Translations under genes and position numbers: made by a program
Part shown: positions 19,393 to 27,679 of the stretch, piece after piece
How the letters are laid out: every line of letters begins with the position of its first letter
Position numbering within the stretch: position 1 is the stretch's first letter
Notes under the pieces: model-generated
Seen by the model: only the letters and a program-made list of their open reading frames with translations
Told to the model about the DNA's origin: nothing
Databases searched by the model: none
From: Ornithinibacillus sp. 4-3
GTDB lineage: Bacteria > Bacillota > Bacilli > Bacillales > Amphibacillaceae
Direction: 5' to 3'
Length of the DNA stretch: 64,000 nucleotides
Assembly: GCF_040958695.1 (NCBI RefSeq)
Contig: NZ_CP162599.1
Coordinates: 1,894,001-1,958,000, forward strand

Positions 19393-20076
19393 CTATGAAT
19401 AGTTATTAACTTTATCCAGAATAAAACTAGCTACATCATCAATGGACATGGAAGTCGTATCAACTTCTATAGCATCTTCTGCTTTGATTAGTGGCGCAAC
19501 TTTACGTTTTGTATCTTGTAAATCTCGCTCAATAATCTCATTTTTAATATTTTCTAAATCAGAAGTAAAGCCTCTTTCTATATTTTCCTGATGACGTCTT
19601 TTAGCTCTTTCTTCAGCGGAAGCAATTAAAAAGAATTTCAATTCGGCATTTGGTAGGACGTGTGTTCCAATATCTCTTCCATCCATCACTACGCCACCTT
19701 GTTTAGCAAATGCCTTCTGTTTTTCTACCATAATCTCTCGAATTTTCGAATGCTTTGCAATTTGCGATACAGCATGGGTTACTTTTTCAGAACGAATTTC
19801 AAGAGAAACATCTTTCCCATCAAGAAATACCTTTTGTCCTGTGTTAGATTGTTTTAATTCAATGGAAGTTTCTAACAGGACAGCTGTTAGTTTATCTTCA
19901 TTATCATAATGAATATTTTCATTTATTGCTTTTAATGTTATTGCTCGATACATTGCTCCAGTATCAATATAGATATATCCAAGTTTTGTCGCAACAATTT
20001 TTGATACGGTACTCTTCCCCGCTGCTGCTGGACCATCAATGGCAATTGTTAATTTACTATTCAATCCTACATTCAT
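19393..20076 (-). CDS. cmk: Cytidylate kinase
   Basis: It phosphorylates CMP and dCMP with ATP in pyrimidine nucleotide recycling. The 227-residue protein has the P-loop DGPAAAGKST at residues 14-23, DTGAMYRAITLKAI, the MDGRDIGT substrate-binding motif and ASAEERAKRRHQE in the lid region. The ATG at 20076 follows AGAGGA; a TTG four codons inside is an alternative. B. subtilis has ypfA and ypfB between ypeB and cmk, but neither is present here. Confidence 0.96.
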   Translation of the reverse strand: MNVGLNSKLTIAIDGPAAAGKSTVSKIVATKLGYIYIDTGAMYRAITLKAINENIHYDNEDKLTAVLLETSIELKQSNTGQKVFLDGKDVSLEIRSEKVTHAVSQIAKHSKIREIMVEKQKAFAKQGGVVMDGRDIGTHVLPNAELKFFLIASAEERAKRRHQENIERGFTSDLENIKNEIIERDLQDTKRKVAPLIKAEDAIEVDTTSMSIDDVASFILDKVNNYS

Positions 20077-20460
20077 TCCTCTCGCTGTCTAACATCTATC
20101 TTAAAGACTTTGCAAATATGCTTATATAAATAATACCACAAAAATTTATAAAATTACCATTTAAGTGAATTAGTAACTTATTCATCCAGAACGAAAAACA
20201 CAGGCTATACTCTTAGCTCGTAAGGATATGAGGATATGCTAAAGCATAAAAAACAAGCAAGTAATCTATCCGTTTTTTAATCAAGCGCTCAATAAAAATT
20301 TACCTTTACCCATATAACTAAACGAAAAATCAATATAATCTGAAATCTATAGAATCACAAACTTCTGAATAGTACTTTTAGACTAAAAACATTGATTTTT
20401 CTCTTTAATATAAACTTTCAATTCTAAGATGCAATTCCTAATACCCATTATTACAAAAAA
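20077..20460. other. Intergenic region upstream of cmk
   Basis: This AT-rich gap, together with the adjoining terminator, separates ypeB and cmk. I see no open frame with a ribosome binding site, no RNA motif and no copy of the repeat family found elsewhere in the window. The cmk promoter should be within its first 100 bp on the minus strand. Confidence 0.5.
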
Positions 20461-20496
20461 TTAGCAAAAGAGAAAGAAAAAATTCTCTTTTACTAA
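20461..20496. terminator. Bidirectional-looking terminator after ypeB
   Basis: A near-perfect 14-bp stem (TTAGTAAAAGAGAA with TTCTCTTTTGCTAA) has T runs on both strands. It is 40 bp after the ypeB stop codon and most probably ends the sleB-ypeB transcript. Confidence 0.8.
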
Positions 20497-20537
20497 TTTT
20501 TTTGATCTGGAATGAAATTATTTAGATAAAATACTGT

Positions 20538-21875
20538 TTACTCCGTAAAAACAGCTTCTGGACCAGATATTTTTTCTACTTCTTCTTCCTTCCCATTATC
20601 TGCATTGATAAAAATGCGATAAATATCATTATCAAGTGTTCCAATAAACTCATATGTTAATATTTCTTCTTTTTGTGTATTTTCCATTATTACTAATTTC
20701 TGTTCCATGATTTCGACATTCGGATTCACATGTGTTTTTGCTTCGTCTAATGTTAACTCAGGTTCGTTAATTTCGCGTTCATGATGATTAATTAAAAAAT
20801 TCTTTCCAGAAAATCCGATCACTTCTCCGCTATCTAAAGCCACTTTAACTTCTACCGAATCTGGATAGATTTGAACACCATCCTGTTCATATACAAAGGT
20901 GTACACACCAATTTGATCATATTCACTACTATTAGAAAGCTTCATATTTTGAAATTGTTGATTTTCTACAAATTTTTCGGCTTCAAGATACCCATCATGT
21001 AAACTAATACTTTTTTCTGAGAATGGTCGATGAATGAGTAAGGACAGGATATGTCCGCCATCCTCAATCAAATCAGCATATGCACTTTTTTCTTCATCCT
21101 TGTATGTTACTGTATACATCGGAACATCTGCACCATCACTGCTTTTTGATACGGTTAACTCTGTTTCATCATTAACACTAAACACGTTCTTACTCTTTTC
21201 TAAAATCTCCTGTTCACTAAGCACTTTTCCATCTAATGATTGATATATCTTTTTCTCAGATTGACTTGGACTGAGTGAAGAAAATGAATTATCACTGGTA
21301 AAACCAGAAACATGTTTATCTACAGTTTCAAAGCCATCAATAATCGTGCTATCCATTGGTTCTTCTTCATTGGCTAATGCAAGCTGTACATCCATCCATC
21401 GTAAATTATTTTTTAATGTTAAGTGTTGAACTTCTCGTAATTCATCTTTCATTGTTGTCGCTTGTTTATATAATTGATGAAGCGTTGTCACTTCATCATC
21501 TGTTAATGGCTCTTCCTCTAAATCTCTTGTTGCAGTACGATAAGTAAAATCACCAATTGATGTAAGAAATTCTACTGTTTGGTGAAAAGGTAATAAAGAG
21601 AGTGGTAATTGCCCAACATCTGTATGAGCCTGGGCAGTCAATTGCCATATTTCAATAAGCTGATTAGATAATTGATCTTCACTGCTCATAGCTAAAGTAG
21701 AGCCAAGTTTATCTTGGAGTAAATCCATTCGATAGGAAAGATCATGAAAAGCACGTTGATACGTATTTTCTGCTTGAATTAATATGGCATTTTTTTCTTG
21801 GTGCTCTAGATAGCCCCAATAGCCTGTACCAATACCAATGACTGCTAACAATGCGATTAATATCCACCGAATCAT
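20538..21875 (-). CDS. ypeB: Germination protein YpeB
   Basis: YpeB is needed for the incorporation and stability of the cortex-lytic enzyme SleB in the spore. The 445-residue protein starts with one membrane anchor (MIRWILIALLAVIGIGTGYWG), then a long helical domain, then PepSY-like units in the C-terminal half (DGGHILSLLIH, VKVALDSGEVIGFSGKNF). GGAGGGAAAC precedes the ATG. It follows sleB by 15 bp, the conserved sleB-ypeB operon, which in B. subtilis is expressed in the forespore under sigma-G. Confidence 0.95.
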   Translation of the reverse strand: MIRWILIALLAVIGIGTGYWGYLEHQEKNAILIQAENTYQRAFHDLSYRMDLLQDKLGSTLAMSSEDQLSNQLIEIWQLTAQAHTDVGQLPLSLLPFHQTVEFLTSIGDFTYRTATRDLEEEPLTDDEVTTLHQLYKQATTMKDELREVQHLTLKNNLRWMDVQLALANEEEPMDSTIIDGFETVDKHVSGFTSDNSFSSLSPSQSEKKIYQSLDGKVLSEQEILEKSKNVFSVNDETELTVSKSSDGADVPMYTVTYKDEEKSAYADLIEDGGHILSLLIHRPFSEKSISLHDGYLEAEKFVENQQFQNMKLSNSSEYDQIGVYTFVYEQDGVQIYPDSVEVKVALDSGEVIGFSGKNFLINHHEREINEPELTLDEAKTHVNPNVEIMEQKLVIMENTQKEEILTYEFIGTLDNDIYRIFINADNGKEEEVEKISGPEAVFTE

Positions 21876-21890
21876 TATATGTTTCCCTCC

Positions 21891-22640
21891 TTATTTACAA
21901 AAGATATGTTTTCCAATTTGTTTAATTTGTGGTCTAGTCCAAATCCACGCAGATGTTGCTGTGTCTGGGTTAAAATAATAGGTTGCATTTCCTGAAGGAT
22001 CCCAACCATTGATTGCATCTAATACCGCTTGTCTAGCTGTTTCGTTTGGTGTGAGCCATATTTGCCCATCTGCAACAGCCGTGAAGGCGCGTGGTTCAAA
22101 AATCACTCCTGCTACTGAATCTGGAAACGAAGGCCCATTTACACGATTTAAAATTACTGCAGCAACTGCTACTTGCCCTTCGTATGGTTCACCACGGGCT
22201 TCACCGTATACAGCATTTGCCATCAATTGAATATCATTTTGTGAAAATCCTTGAGGAACATTCACAGAATGTGTGGGTTGACTATTTCCTCCTTGCGATC
22301 CACCTGATCCTTGCTGCGTGGTATTGCCATTGTACTCAGTTACATTGGTTAATTTATTTTTTGTACTTGCTCCAGCCATGCCATCGATTGGTAAACCAAA
22401 TTCATATTGAAAATTACGTAATGCCCAATAAGTTCTCCAACCAAACACACCATCAATTTCTCCTGTATAGAAACCAATATGCTTCAATCTTGACTGTAGC
22501 TCAATAACATCTTCTCCAATTGCTCCATGTTGCAATACTTGTTCGCTAAACGCATCACCAGTATTATCATAAGGTGTTACTAACACAAACATAAATATCA
22601 AAAGTATCCATAACCATGTATTTCTATTTTTTTTCTGCAT
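21891..22640 (-). CDS. sleB: Spore cortex-lytic enzyme SleB
   Basis: SleB is a lytic transglycosylase that degrades cortex peptidoglycan during germination. The 249-residue precursor has an N-terminal hydrophobic signal segment (NTWLWILLIFMFVLVTP), a peptidoglycan-binding domain (LQSRLKHIGFYTGEIDGVFG), a Gly/Ser/Gln linker and the catalytic Hydrolase_2 domain with YGEARGEPYEGQVAVAA containing the catalytic Glu. ATG at 22640 follows AGGAGGAAGATG; an in-frame upstream start at 22664 lies before that site. It is co-directional with ypeB. Confidence 0.96.
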   Translation of the reverse strand: MQKKNRNTWLWILLIFMFVLVTPYDNTGDAFSEQVLQHGAIGEDVIELQSRLKHIGFYTGEIDGVFGWRTYWALRNFQYEFGLPIDGMAGASTKNKLTNVTEYNGNTTQQGSGGSQGGNSQPTHSVNVPQGFSQNDIQLMANAVYGEARGEPYEGQVAVAAVILNRVNGPSFPDSVAGVIFEPRAFTAVADGQIWLTPNETARQAVLDAINGWDPSGNATYYFNPDTATSAWIWTRPQIKQIGKHIFCK

Positions 22641-22733
22641 ATCATCTTCCTCCTGAATTAACAATCAAATCTATTGCTATTTTTTTACTAAGAAGATTAT
22701 TTATGCATGTTTTATTAATATCTCTCTTTATAC

Positions 22734-22770
22734 AAAAAAAGCATGAGATTGACAAAAGTCAAATTCATGC
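22734..22770 (-). terminator. Intrinsic terminator between ypdA and sleB
   Basis: A 13-bp stem (GCATGAATTTGAC with GTCAATCTCATGC, one imperfect pair) is followed by T7 on the minus strand. It should stop read-through from ypdA into sleB. Confidence 0.85.
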
Positions 22771-22776
22771 TTTTTA

Positions 22777-22877
22777 ATGCGTGATTAAAGGGAGGATGAA
22801 AAGGATCACATCAAAATTTAGTTGAAGTTTTTTCTGGTCGATGAGTCATTTTAACCGAATTTTTTAAACATCCTCTT
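22777..22877 (+). repeat. TGTTCAAAAAG repeat family, degenerate copy
   Basis: The left end AATGCGTGATTAAAGGGAGG aligns with the AATGCGTGTTCAAAAAGGAC-type left end of the other copies, and the right end TTTTTTAAACATCCTCTTT aligns with TTTTTGAACATCCTCTTT. Inside, GGTCGATGAGTCATTTT matches the TTCGATGCATCATTTTT module. It lies between ypdA and the terminator upstream of sleB and looks like a decayed member. Confidence 0.6.
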
Positions 22878-22896
22878 TTAAATAATTATTGTCTTT

Positions 22897-23871
22897 TTAT
22901 TTTCCAATAATGGATTCAGCAATCTTTTCACCATGAAAACGCCCATTTTCAATAAAGATTGCATTATTATTAAATCCGGCAGCCACTACTCCTGCAATAT
23001 AAATCCCTGGAATATTGGTTTCATAAGTTTCTTCATTGTATACTGGAACTCCACTGACAAAATCAACATCTACGCCTACTTGTGTTAAAAATTTGATATT
23101 AGGCTGATAACCAGTCATGGCGAAAACAAAATCATTTTCAATTTCCTTCTCTTGACCATTCACTTGATAATGCAAAGTTGTCGGAGTAATCTTACTTACT
23201 TTTGCATTAAATTCTAGTTGAATTTCTTCATTGCGCACCAATGAATCAAAAAACGGAAGAATCCAAGGCTTAATACTACTTGAATATACATCTCCTCGAT
23301 ATAATACAGTTATTTCTGCTCCTGCTTTATGCAATTCTAGTGCAGCATCAACTGCTGAATTCTTTCCACCCACAATAACAACTTTCTTCTTATAAAAAGG
23401 ATGTGCTTCTTTAAAATAATGGGAAACTTTAGGAAGGTCCTCTCCTTCTACATCCATTAAATTGAATTGATTATAATAGCCTGTTGCGATAATTACATGC
23501 TTCGCTGTATAACTCTTCTCATTTCCGTATTGATCTTCTACGATAATTTGAAAATGTTCATCTATTTTATGAATAGTCTTTGCTTCTTCATAGGAATGGA
23601 TACGTAAATCATTGCGCATTGCAACCATTCGGTAATATGCTAAAGCCTGAGATCGTACAGGCTTCTGTCTTTCTGTAATAAAAGGAATATTTCCAATTTC
23701 TAATTTCTCACTCGTACTAAAAAACTCTTGATGTGTTGGGAAATTATAAATGGTATGTACAATATTTCCTTTTTCAATAATAAGTGGATTAATACCTCTA
23801 GCCTGTAATTCTAAAGCACAGGACATTCCACATGGCCCCGCACCTATAATAATTGTATTTTCAATACTCAT
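22897..23871 (-). CDS. ypdA: Bacillithiol disulfide reductase YpdA
   Basis: This FAD- and NADPH-dependent oxidoreductase recycles oxidised bacillithiol in related Firmicutes. The 324-residue protein begins with a dinucleotide-binding motif IIGAGPCGMSCALE whose Cys lies at the position implicated in YpdA activity. A second motif VVIVGGKNSAVDAALE binds NADPH, and MTGYQPN plus GIYIAGVV form the C-terminal FAD region. It lacks the CxxC of thioredoxin reductase, supporting the YpdA assignment. Position before sleB matches B. subtilis. Confidence 0.93.
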   Translation of the reverse strand: MSIENTIIIGAGPCGMSCALELQARGINPLIIEKGNIVHTIYNFPTHQEFFSTSEKLEIGNIPFITERQKPVRSQALAYYRMVAMRNDLRIHSYEEAKTIHKIDEHFQIIVEDQYGNEKSYTAKHVIIATGYYNQFNLMDVEGEDLPKVSHYFKEAHPFYKKKVVIVGGKNSAVDAALELHKAGAEITVLYRGDVYSSSIKPWILPFFDSLVRNEEIQLEFNAKVSKITPTTLHYQVNGQEKEIENDFVFAMTGYQPNIKFLTQVGVDVDFVSGVPVYNEETYETNIPGIYIAGVVAAGFNNNAIFIENGRFHGEKIAESIIGK

Positions 23872-23986
23872 TTTATATCTGCACTTCCTTTAGAAAAATT
23901 CAAAAAAATATTCTATTATTCTTTCTATCTTGATATATGATTAAAATTTGTCTCCATGATTTAGTATACACTGTGATTATTATGAA

Positions 23987-24760
23987 TCAATCAATATTAC
24001 TTAGTGTAACCACATGACACTCTGCATTTGTTTGTAGGCGAAAGGGTAATGCGGTATAGCCGTAGCCTTCACTTACAAATACATTTGTATGATTATAATA
24101 TTTTAATCCCCCACGAGAATACAATCCTTTATTAAATAAGCGAATTTGCCCCCCATGTGTATGGCCTGCTAAAACCGTTTGAATCTTATATTGGATATAA
24201 GGTGTCTGAAAGTAAAAAGAACGTGGTGTATGTGTAAGTAGTAATGAATATCCATCTATATCTTCCCAAGGTATTTGGTATCGATATTGTGGTTCTTCAT
24301 AGAAATTAAAACCAATAAGCTGCATGCTACTGCCATTACGAGTGATTTTTCTAAAATCATCAGCAAGTATAATTACATCAAACGCTGCAAATAAATCCAT
24401 TAATTGCTGCTGGTTAACTTCTAAATCATTATTTCCCCATACAAAATAAATCGGCACATTAAAACGTTTTAATAGCTGCAGGTTTTGTTTAGTTCTATCT
24501 AATGGAACACCATGTTCTGTCATATCTCCTCCGATAAGGACAAGTTCTATGGAGTCCGTAATAGCATCTAATGTTTTTGCCTTAATCTTTCGTCGATGAA
24601 TATCTGTAATGAAAAAAATTTTAAATCCCTCAAACCCGGCAGGTAATCTTTTATCTTTGATCATAACAAAATCAAGTACATCATGATGAGCTTTAAAAAT
24701 CATCCATAAAATAAATATCATCGGCAAGCAACAGATGATCATAATTGCAATTAGATACAA
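23987..24760 (-). CDS. ypbG: Membrane-anchored metallophosphoesterase (YpbG family)
   Basis: The 257-residue protein has one N-terminal membrane segment (LYLIAIMIICCLPMIFILW) and a calcineurin-like phosphoesterase domain with FFITDIHRR, IGGDMTEHG, VWGNNDLE, LLTHTPRSFYF and AGHTHGGQIRLF, the standard metal-binding motifs. TTG at 24760 is the likely start because AGGAGAGG is correctly spaced upstream; a longer frame to 24856 would overlap a terminator and lacks a ribosome binding site. The substrate is unknown. B. subtilis has YpbG in the neighbouring ypb cluster. Confidence 0.85.
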   Translation of the reverse strand: MYLIAIMIICCLPMIFILWMIFKAHHDVLDFVMIKDKRLPAGFEGFKIFFITDIHRRKIKAKTLDAITDSIELVLIGGDMTEHGVPLDRTKQNLQLLKRFNVPIYFVWGNNDLEVNQQQLMDLFAAFDVIILADDFRKITRNGSSMQLIGFNFYEEPQYRYQIPWEDIDGYSLLLTHTPRSFYFQTPYIQYKIQTVLAGHTHGGQIRLFNKGLYSRGGLKYYNHTNVFVSEGYGYTALPFRLQTNAECHVVTLSNID

Positions 24761-24860
24761 AAGCTTTCTTTCCTCTCCTTGATCTGTCCAGTAGCAGTGA
24801 ATACATTTTATATTATATCGTAAATGTAATACATTTGTGTGTGAAAAAACAGCCAAAAAA

Positions 24861-24890
24861 ACCCGTTAAGTAGCTATGAACCTAACGGGT
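24861..24890 (-). terminator. Intrinsic terminator after the homoserine dehydrogenase-like gene
   Basis: A 10-bp stem ACCCGTTAGG/CTTAACGGGT with one imperfect pair is followed by T7 on the minus strand, 14 bp after the stop codon. Confidence 0.85.
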
Positions 24891-24904
24891 AATCTGAGCC
24901 TATT

Positions 24905-25930
24905 TTATAACATGTCTTTACGATACAAGTTGATTAGATCTTTTAAAGCAGCAGCTGCTGCACCGCGTGGATGTGATGCTCCACCAGTTGTACAAATCGT
25001 ACCCATTTCAATTGTTTCAAAAACAATGCCTTTATTCGTTCCATGTATATGTGCGAGTGGATGGGTTAGTTCTATTGCACATGGTTTTACTTCCATGCGA
25101 ACTTCATCTTTTTCCACCACTGCTTGAGCTAATAATTTAATGGTTTTACCTGCCTGTTTAGCAAGCTCAATATCTGTTTTTGATATATTCTCAATACCAG
25201 TTATTTCTACATCTTGTATGGAAAAATCTTTTTCCAATAAGCCATTAGTCAATAAAAGTATCTTTGCAGCACTATCAAAACCTGCTACATCCAATTTTGG
25301 ATTAGATTCAGCAATCCCATTTTCCTGAGCAATTTTCAATGCCTCAGTAAAGCTCAACTGACTTTCATCCATCGCACTTAAAATATAGTTAGAAGTACCA
25401 TTAAGCACTCCTTCTATTTTAGTAATTGTTGTTCCAGCTAAGCTAAATTCACCAATATCTAATGTTGGTAAAGCTGCTGCTGTTGCACCACTATATTTAA
25501 TACGAACTTTGTTATCTTTGGCTTTCTGCTGAATTTCTTTAAAGGAATGAACTAAAGCGCCCTTCGCTACGGAAACAATATCCATCTGTGCATCCATTGC
25601 CTCGTTAAAATAAACTAAACCAGCACCACCCGTTTCCGTATTCGTTGGTGAACACTCTACTAAGACATCGCCAATCATACGAGTAGGAAGTAATGATTGT
25701 TGTGTTGCTTTAGCATATTGTTTTAGCGCACTTGAGCCTGTACCAAATTTTAATAGCATAGCTAAATCAATACCCTCTGTTGCTGTGATCATGCCTTGAC
25801 TACTTCCGATCGCACTCACCTTAAATTCAACACCATACTTTTTTAGAAGGTTATCCTTTGACTGATCTATTAACTGAATAAGTTCTCTTGCTACTACACC
25901 ATAACCTGTAATTGTAATATTTTTTGTCAT
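24905..25930 (-). CDS. Homoserine dehydrogenase-like protein without ACT domain
   Basis: The 341-residue protein looks like the catalytic part of homoserine dehydrogenase: an N-terminal Rossmann motif TGYGVVARE at residues 8-16, then IEGVLNGTSNYILSAM and SNPKLDVAGFDSAAKILLL, which carry the conserved family Asp and Lys positions. The C-terminal ACT domain of the usual biosynthetic enzyme is missing. ATG at 25930 follows ACGGAGAAA. The SDR gene upstream ends 24 bp before it, so the two are one operon. The usual reaction is aspartate semialdehyde to homoserine, but this lone ACT-less form beside an odd SDR could act on another substrate. Confidence 0.75.
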   Translation of the reverse strand: MTKNITITGYGVVARELIQLIDQSKDNLLKKYGVEFKVSAIGSSQGMITATEGIDLAMLLKFGTGSSALKQYAKATQQSLLPTRMIGDVLVECSPTNTETGGAGLVYFNEAMDAQMDIVSVAKGALVHSFKEIQQKAKDNKVRIKYSGATAAALPTLDIGEFSLAGTTITKIEGVLNGTSNYILSAMDESQLSFTEALKIAQENGIAESNPKLDVAGFDSAAKILLLTNGLLEKDFSIQDVEITGIENISKTDIELAKQAGKTIKLLAQAVVEKDEVRMEVKPCAIELTHPLAHIHGTNKGIVFETIEMGTICTTGGASHPRGAAAAALKDLINLYRKDML

Positions 25931-25954
25931 TTTTTTCTCCGTTAACATGTTTTC

Positions 25955-26740
25955 TTATATTGATTTTACAGAACCACCATCAACAATAATAGAGCTTCCA
26001 GTTACATAGCTACTAGCTTCAGACGCCATAAATGTAACCACATTAGCAAATTCCTCTGGTGTTCCGAATCTTGCAAGAGGAATTGATTTCAAAGCTTGTT
26101 CCTGAACTTCATCTACAGTTATCTGCAGTCTTTCTGCCTTCAACTGGTCCAAATATTCAATCCGATCTGTATAAATTCTACCTGGCGCTACAGTATTCAC
26201 TAAAATATTATAAGGAGCTAATTCTTCGGCTAATGATTTAGCCAAGCCTACAATCCCTGTACGGAAAGTATTCGAAAGAATCAAACCAGAAATCGGCTGT
26301 TTAATAGAGGAAGATGCAATATTAATAATCTTTCCTCCCTCTTGCTTTAAATCAGGTAAAACTTCGCGAATCATACGAATATAGCTAAATAGATTCAATT
26401 CAAAAGCTTTTTGCCAATCTTCATCAGAAAATTGATCGAAGGTACCTCCAGGGGGGCCACCAGCATTGTTCACTAGGATATCTATTTTGCCAAATACTTC
26501 GCGTGTTTTAGCTACTAATGCTTTAATATCCTCTACCTTTGTAATATCAGCAGGATAATATTCAACGCTTCCTGCTTGAAGAGCTGTCAATTCTTCTTTA
26601 ACAGCTTGGAGCTTTTCAGCATTACGACTCGTAATCATAACATTTGTGCCTTCTTTTACAAGCTGTGTGGCAACTGCTTTTCCTAATCCTTGACTTGAAG
26701 CTACAACCAAAGCAACTTTATTTGCTAATTTTAAATCCAT
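25955..26740 (-). CDS. SDR-family oxidoreductase with altered catalytic motif
   Basis: This 261-residue short-chain dehydrogenase/reductase has a diverged cofactor-binding region (ASSQGLGKAVATQL in place of TGxxxGxG), then NNAGGPPGG and the C-terminal PGRIYTDR and VDGGS. By alignment with ordinary SDRs, the catalytic Tyr-x3-Lys is replaced by Ser-x3-Arg in LILSNTFRTGIVGL, as in a subgroup that also carries NAGGPPPG. Whether it keeps dehydrogenase activity is unclear. GGGGAG precedes the ATG. It is upstream of and co-directional with the homoserine dehydrogenase-like gene. Substrate unknown. Confidence 0.8.
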   Translation of the reverse strand: MDLKLANKVALVVASSQGLGKAVATQLVKEGTNVMITSRNAEKLQAVKEELTALQAGSVEYYPADITKVEDIKALVAKTREVFGKIDILVNNAGGPPGGTFDQFSDEDWQKAFELNLFSYIRMIREVLPDLKQEGGKIINIASSSIKQPISGLILSNTFRTGIVGLAKSLAEELAPYNILVNTVAPGRIYTDRIEYLDQLKAERLQITVDEVQEQALKSIPLARFGTPEEFANVVTFMASEASSYVTGSSIIVDGGSVKSI

Positions 26741-26769
26741 TTATTCGCTCCCCTTATTTCATAACTTTT

Positions 26770-27099
26770 TTAAAGCGTAAAGAGATTCATTAATTCATCA
26801 TTCCAAAAGTAATAAGCTACGCCTAAAATTAGAACTAAAATAACACAAACAAAGATAAACCGACTTAATGGACGACCCATCATCTTTAAACGAGCACGTT
26901 TTGTATTTTCTTGATGCACTTCTTTACGAGGCGGTAAATTTAAAATATCTATGATTGGATCTTCATTTGTTTCTCGAAAAAGTGCATTACTATCTATTTG
27001 AATCTGCTGATTATCGGTAGGTACATCATTATTTAATTCATTTACTAATTTTTTTAATTGTGTTGCTTGGTCTTCACTTTTATTCTTGTCTGTATCCAA
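26770..27099 (-). CDS. ypbE: Short YpbE-like membrane protein lacking LysM
   Basis: The 109-residue product has a charged N-terminal region (MDTDKNKSEDQATQLKKLVN) and a single membrane segment near the C-terminus (FIFVCVILVLILGVAYYF), then stops after about ten residues. B. subtilis YpbE is, from memory, about twice as long and carries a LysM domain after the membrane segment. TTG at 27099 follows GAGGTGTATG. It lies ten bp after ypbD. The shortening coincides with the place where the SDR and homoserine dehydrogenase-like genes begin. Confidence 0.65.
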   Translation of the reverse strand: MDTDKNKSEDQATQLKKLVNELNNDVPTDNQQIQIDSNALFRETNEDPIIDILNLPPRKEVHQENTKRARLKMMGRPLSRFIFVCVILVLILGVAYYFWNDELMNLFTL

Positions 27100-27109
27100 T
27101 GCATACACC

Positions 27110-27679
27110 TCATTTCTGAAACCTAATAAACAAACCGAGTAATAGGTCGATGATAAAATGTGCAGTGATTGTAACAAGCAAATTACCTGTTACCTCATAA
27201 GCATATCCTAAATAAAAACTTAGGATCAAAACTGAAATTAATAAAATGGGCTTCTTTAAATAACGAATATGTACAAGGGTAAATACTACACTTGCAATTA
27301 TAAAACCAAAAGTGGTTTGAATCACACCGCGAAATAATAATTCTTCTGCTATCGCAACAACTGCTGCAATAAAGATAATTTCTGTTACCGTTCTTGTTTT
27401 AAATAATTTTTCATTTATACCTCCATCATCCAGAAGATGCTTCGGTAAAACAAGACTTAAAATAATATCAATAGAGACAACAATCAATGCTGGAATAACT
27501 CCATAATAGATGATCGCTTTGTCATTAAAGCTGAAATAATCAAGCCAATCTGTAAAATGTTCGAAAAGAAGAAAGCTTGAGATAATACTGATTGTAATAA
27601 AAACAAGCTGTGAAAAAATCACTTGAATCATTAATTCTTTATCTGTTAATTGTTTTACAATTTCACTCTGTTTCATCAT
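27110..27679 (-). CDS. ypbD: CPBP-family intramembrane metalloprotease YpbD
   Basis: The 189-residue protein has about six membrane segments and the CPBP (Abi/Rce1-like) motifs EELLFRG, FTLVHIRY and TAHFIIDLLLG, which supply the glutamates and histidines of the intramembrane active site. The role of YpbD is not known; the family includes CAAX prenyl proteases and bacteriocin-immunity proteins. Its start overlaps the recQ stop by 17 bp, indicating translational coupling in the ypbB-recQ-ypbD-ypbE operon. Confidence 0.88.
   Translation of the reverse strand: MMKQSEIVKQLTDKELMIQVIFSQLVFITISIISSFLLFEHFTDWLDYFSFNDKAIIYYGVIPALIVVSIDIILSLVLPKHLLDDGGINEKLFKTRTVTEIIFIAAVVAIAEELLFRGVIQTTFGFIIASVVFTLVHIRYLKKPILLISVLILSFYLGYAYEVTGNLLVTITAHFIIDLLLGLFIRFQK

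Noticed and set aside
22091..22507. 138-codon plus-strand frame opposite sleB
   Set aside because: Antisense to a clear enzyme with all catalytic motifs; the frame has no recognisable features.
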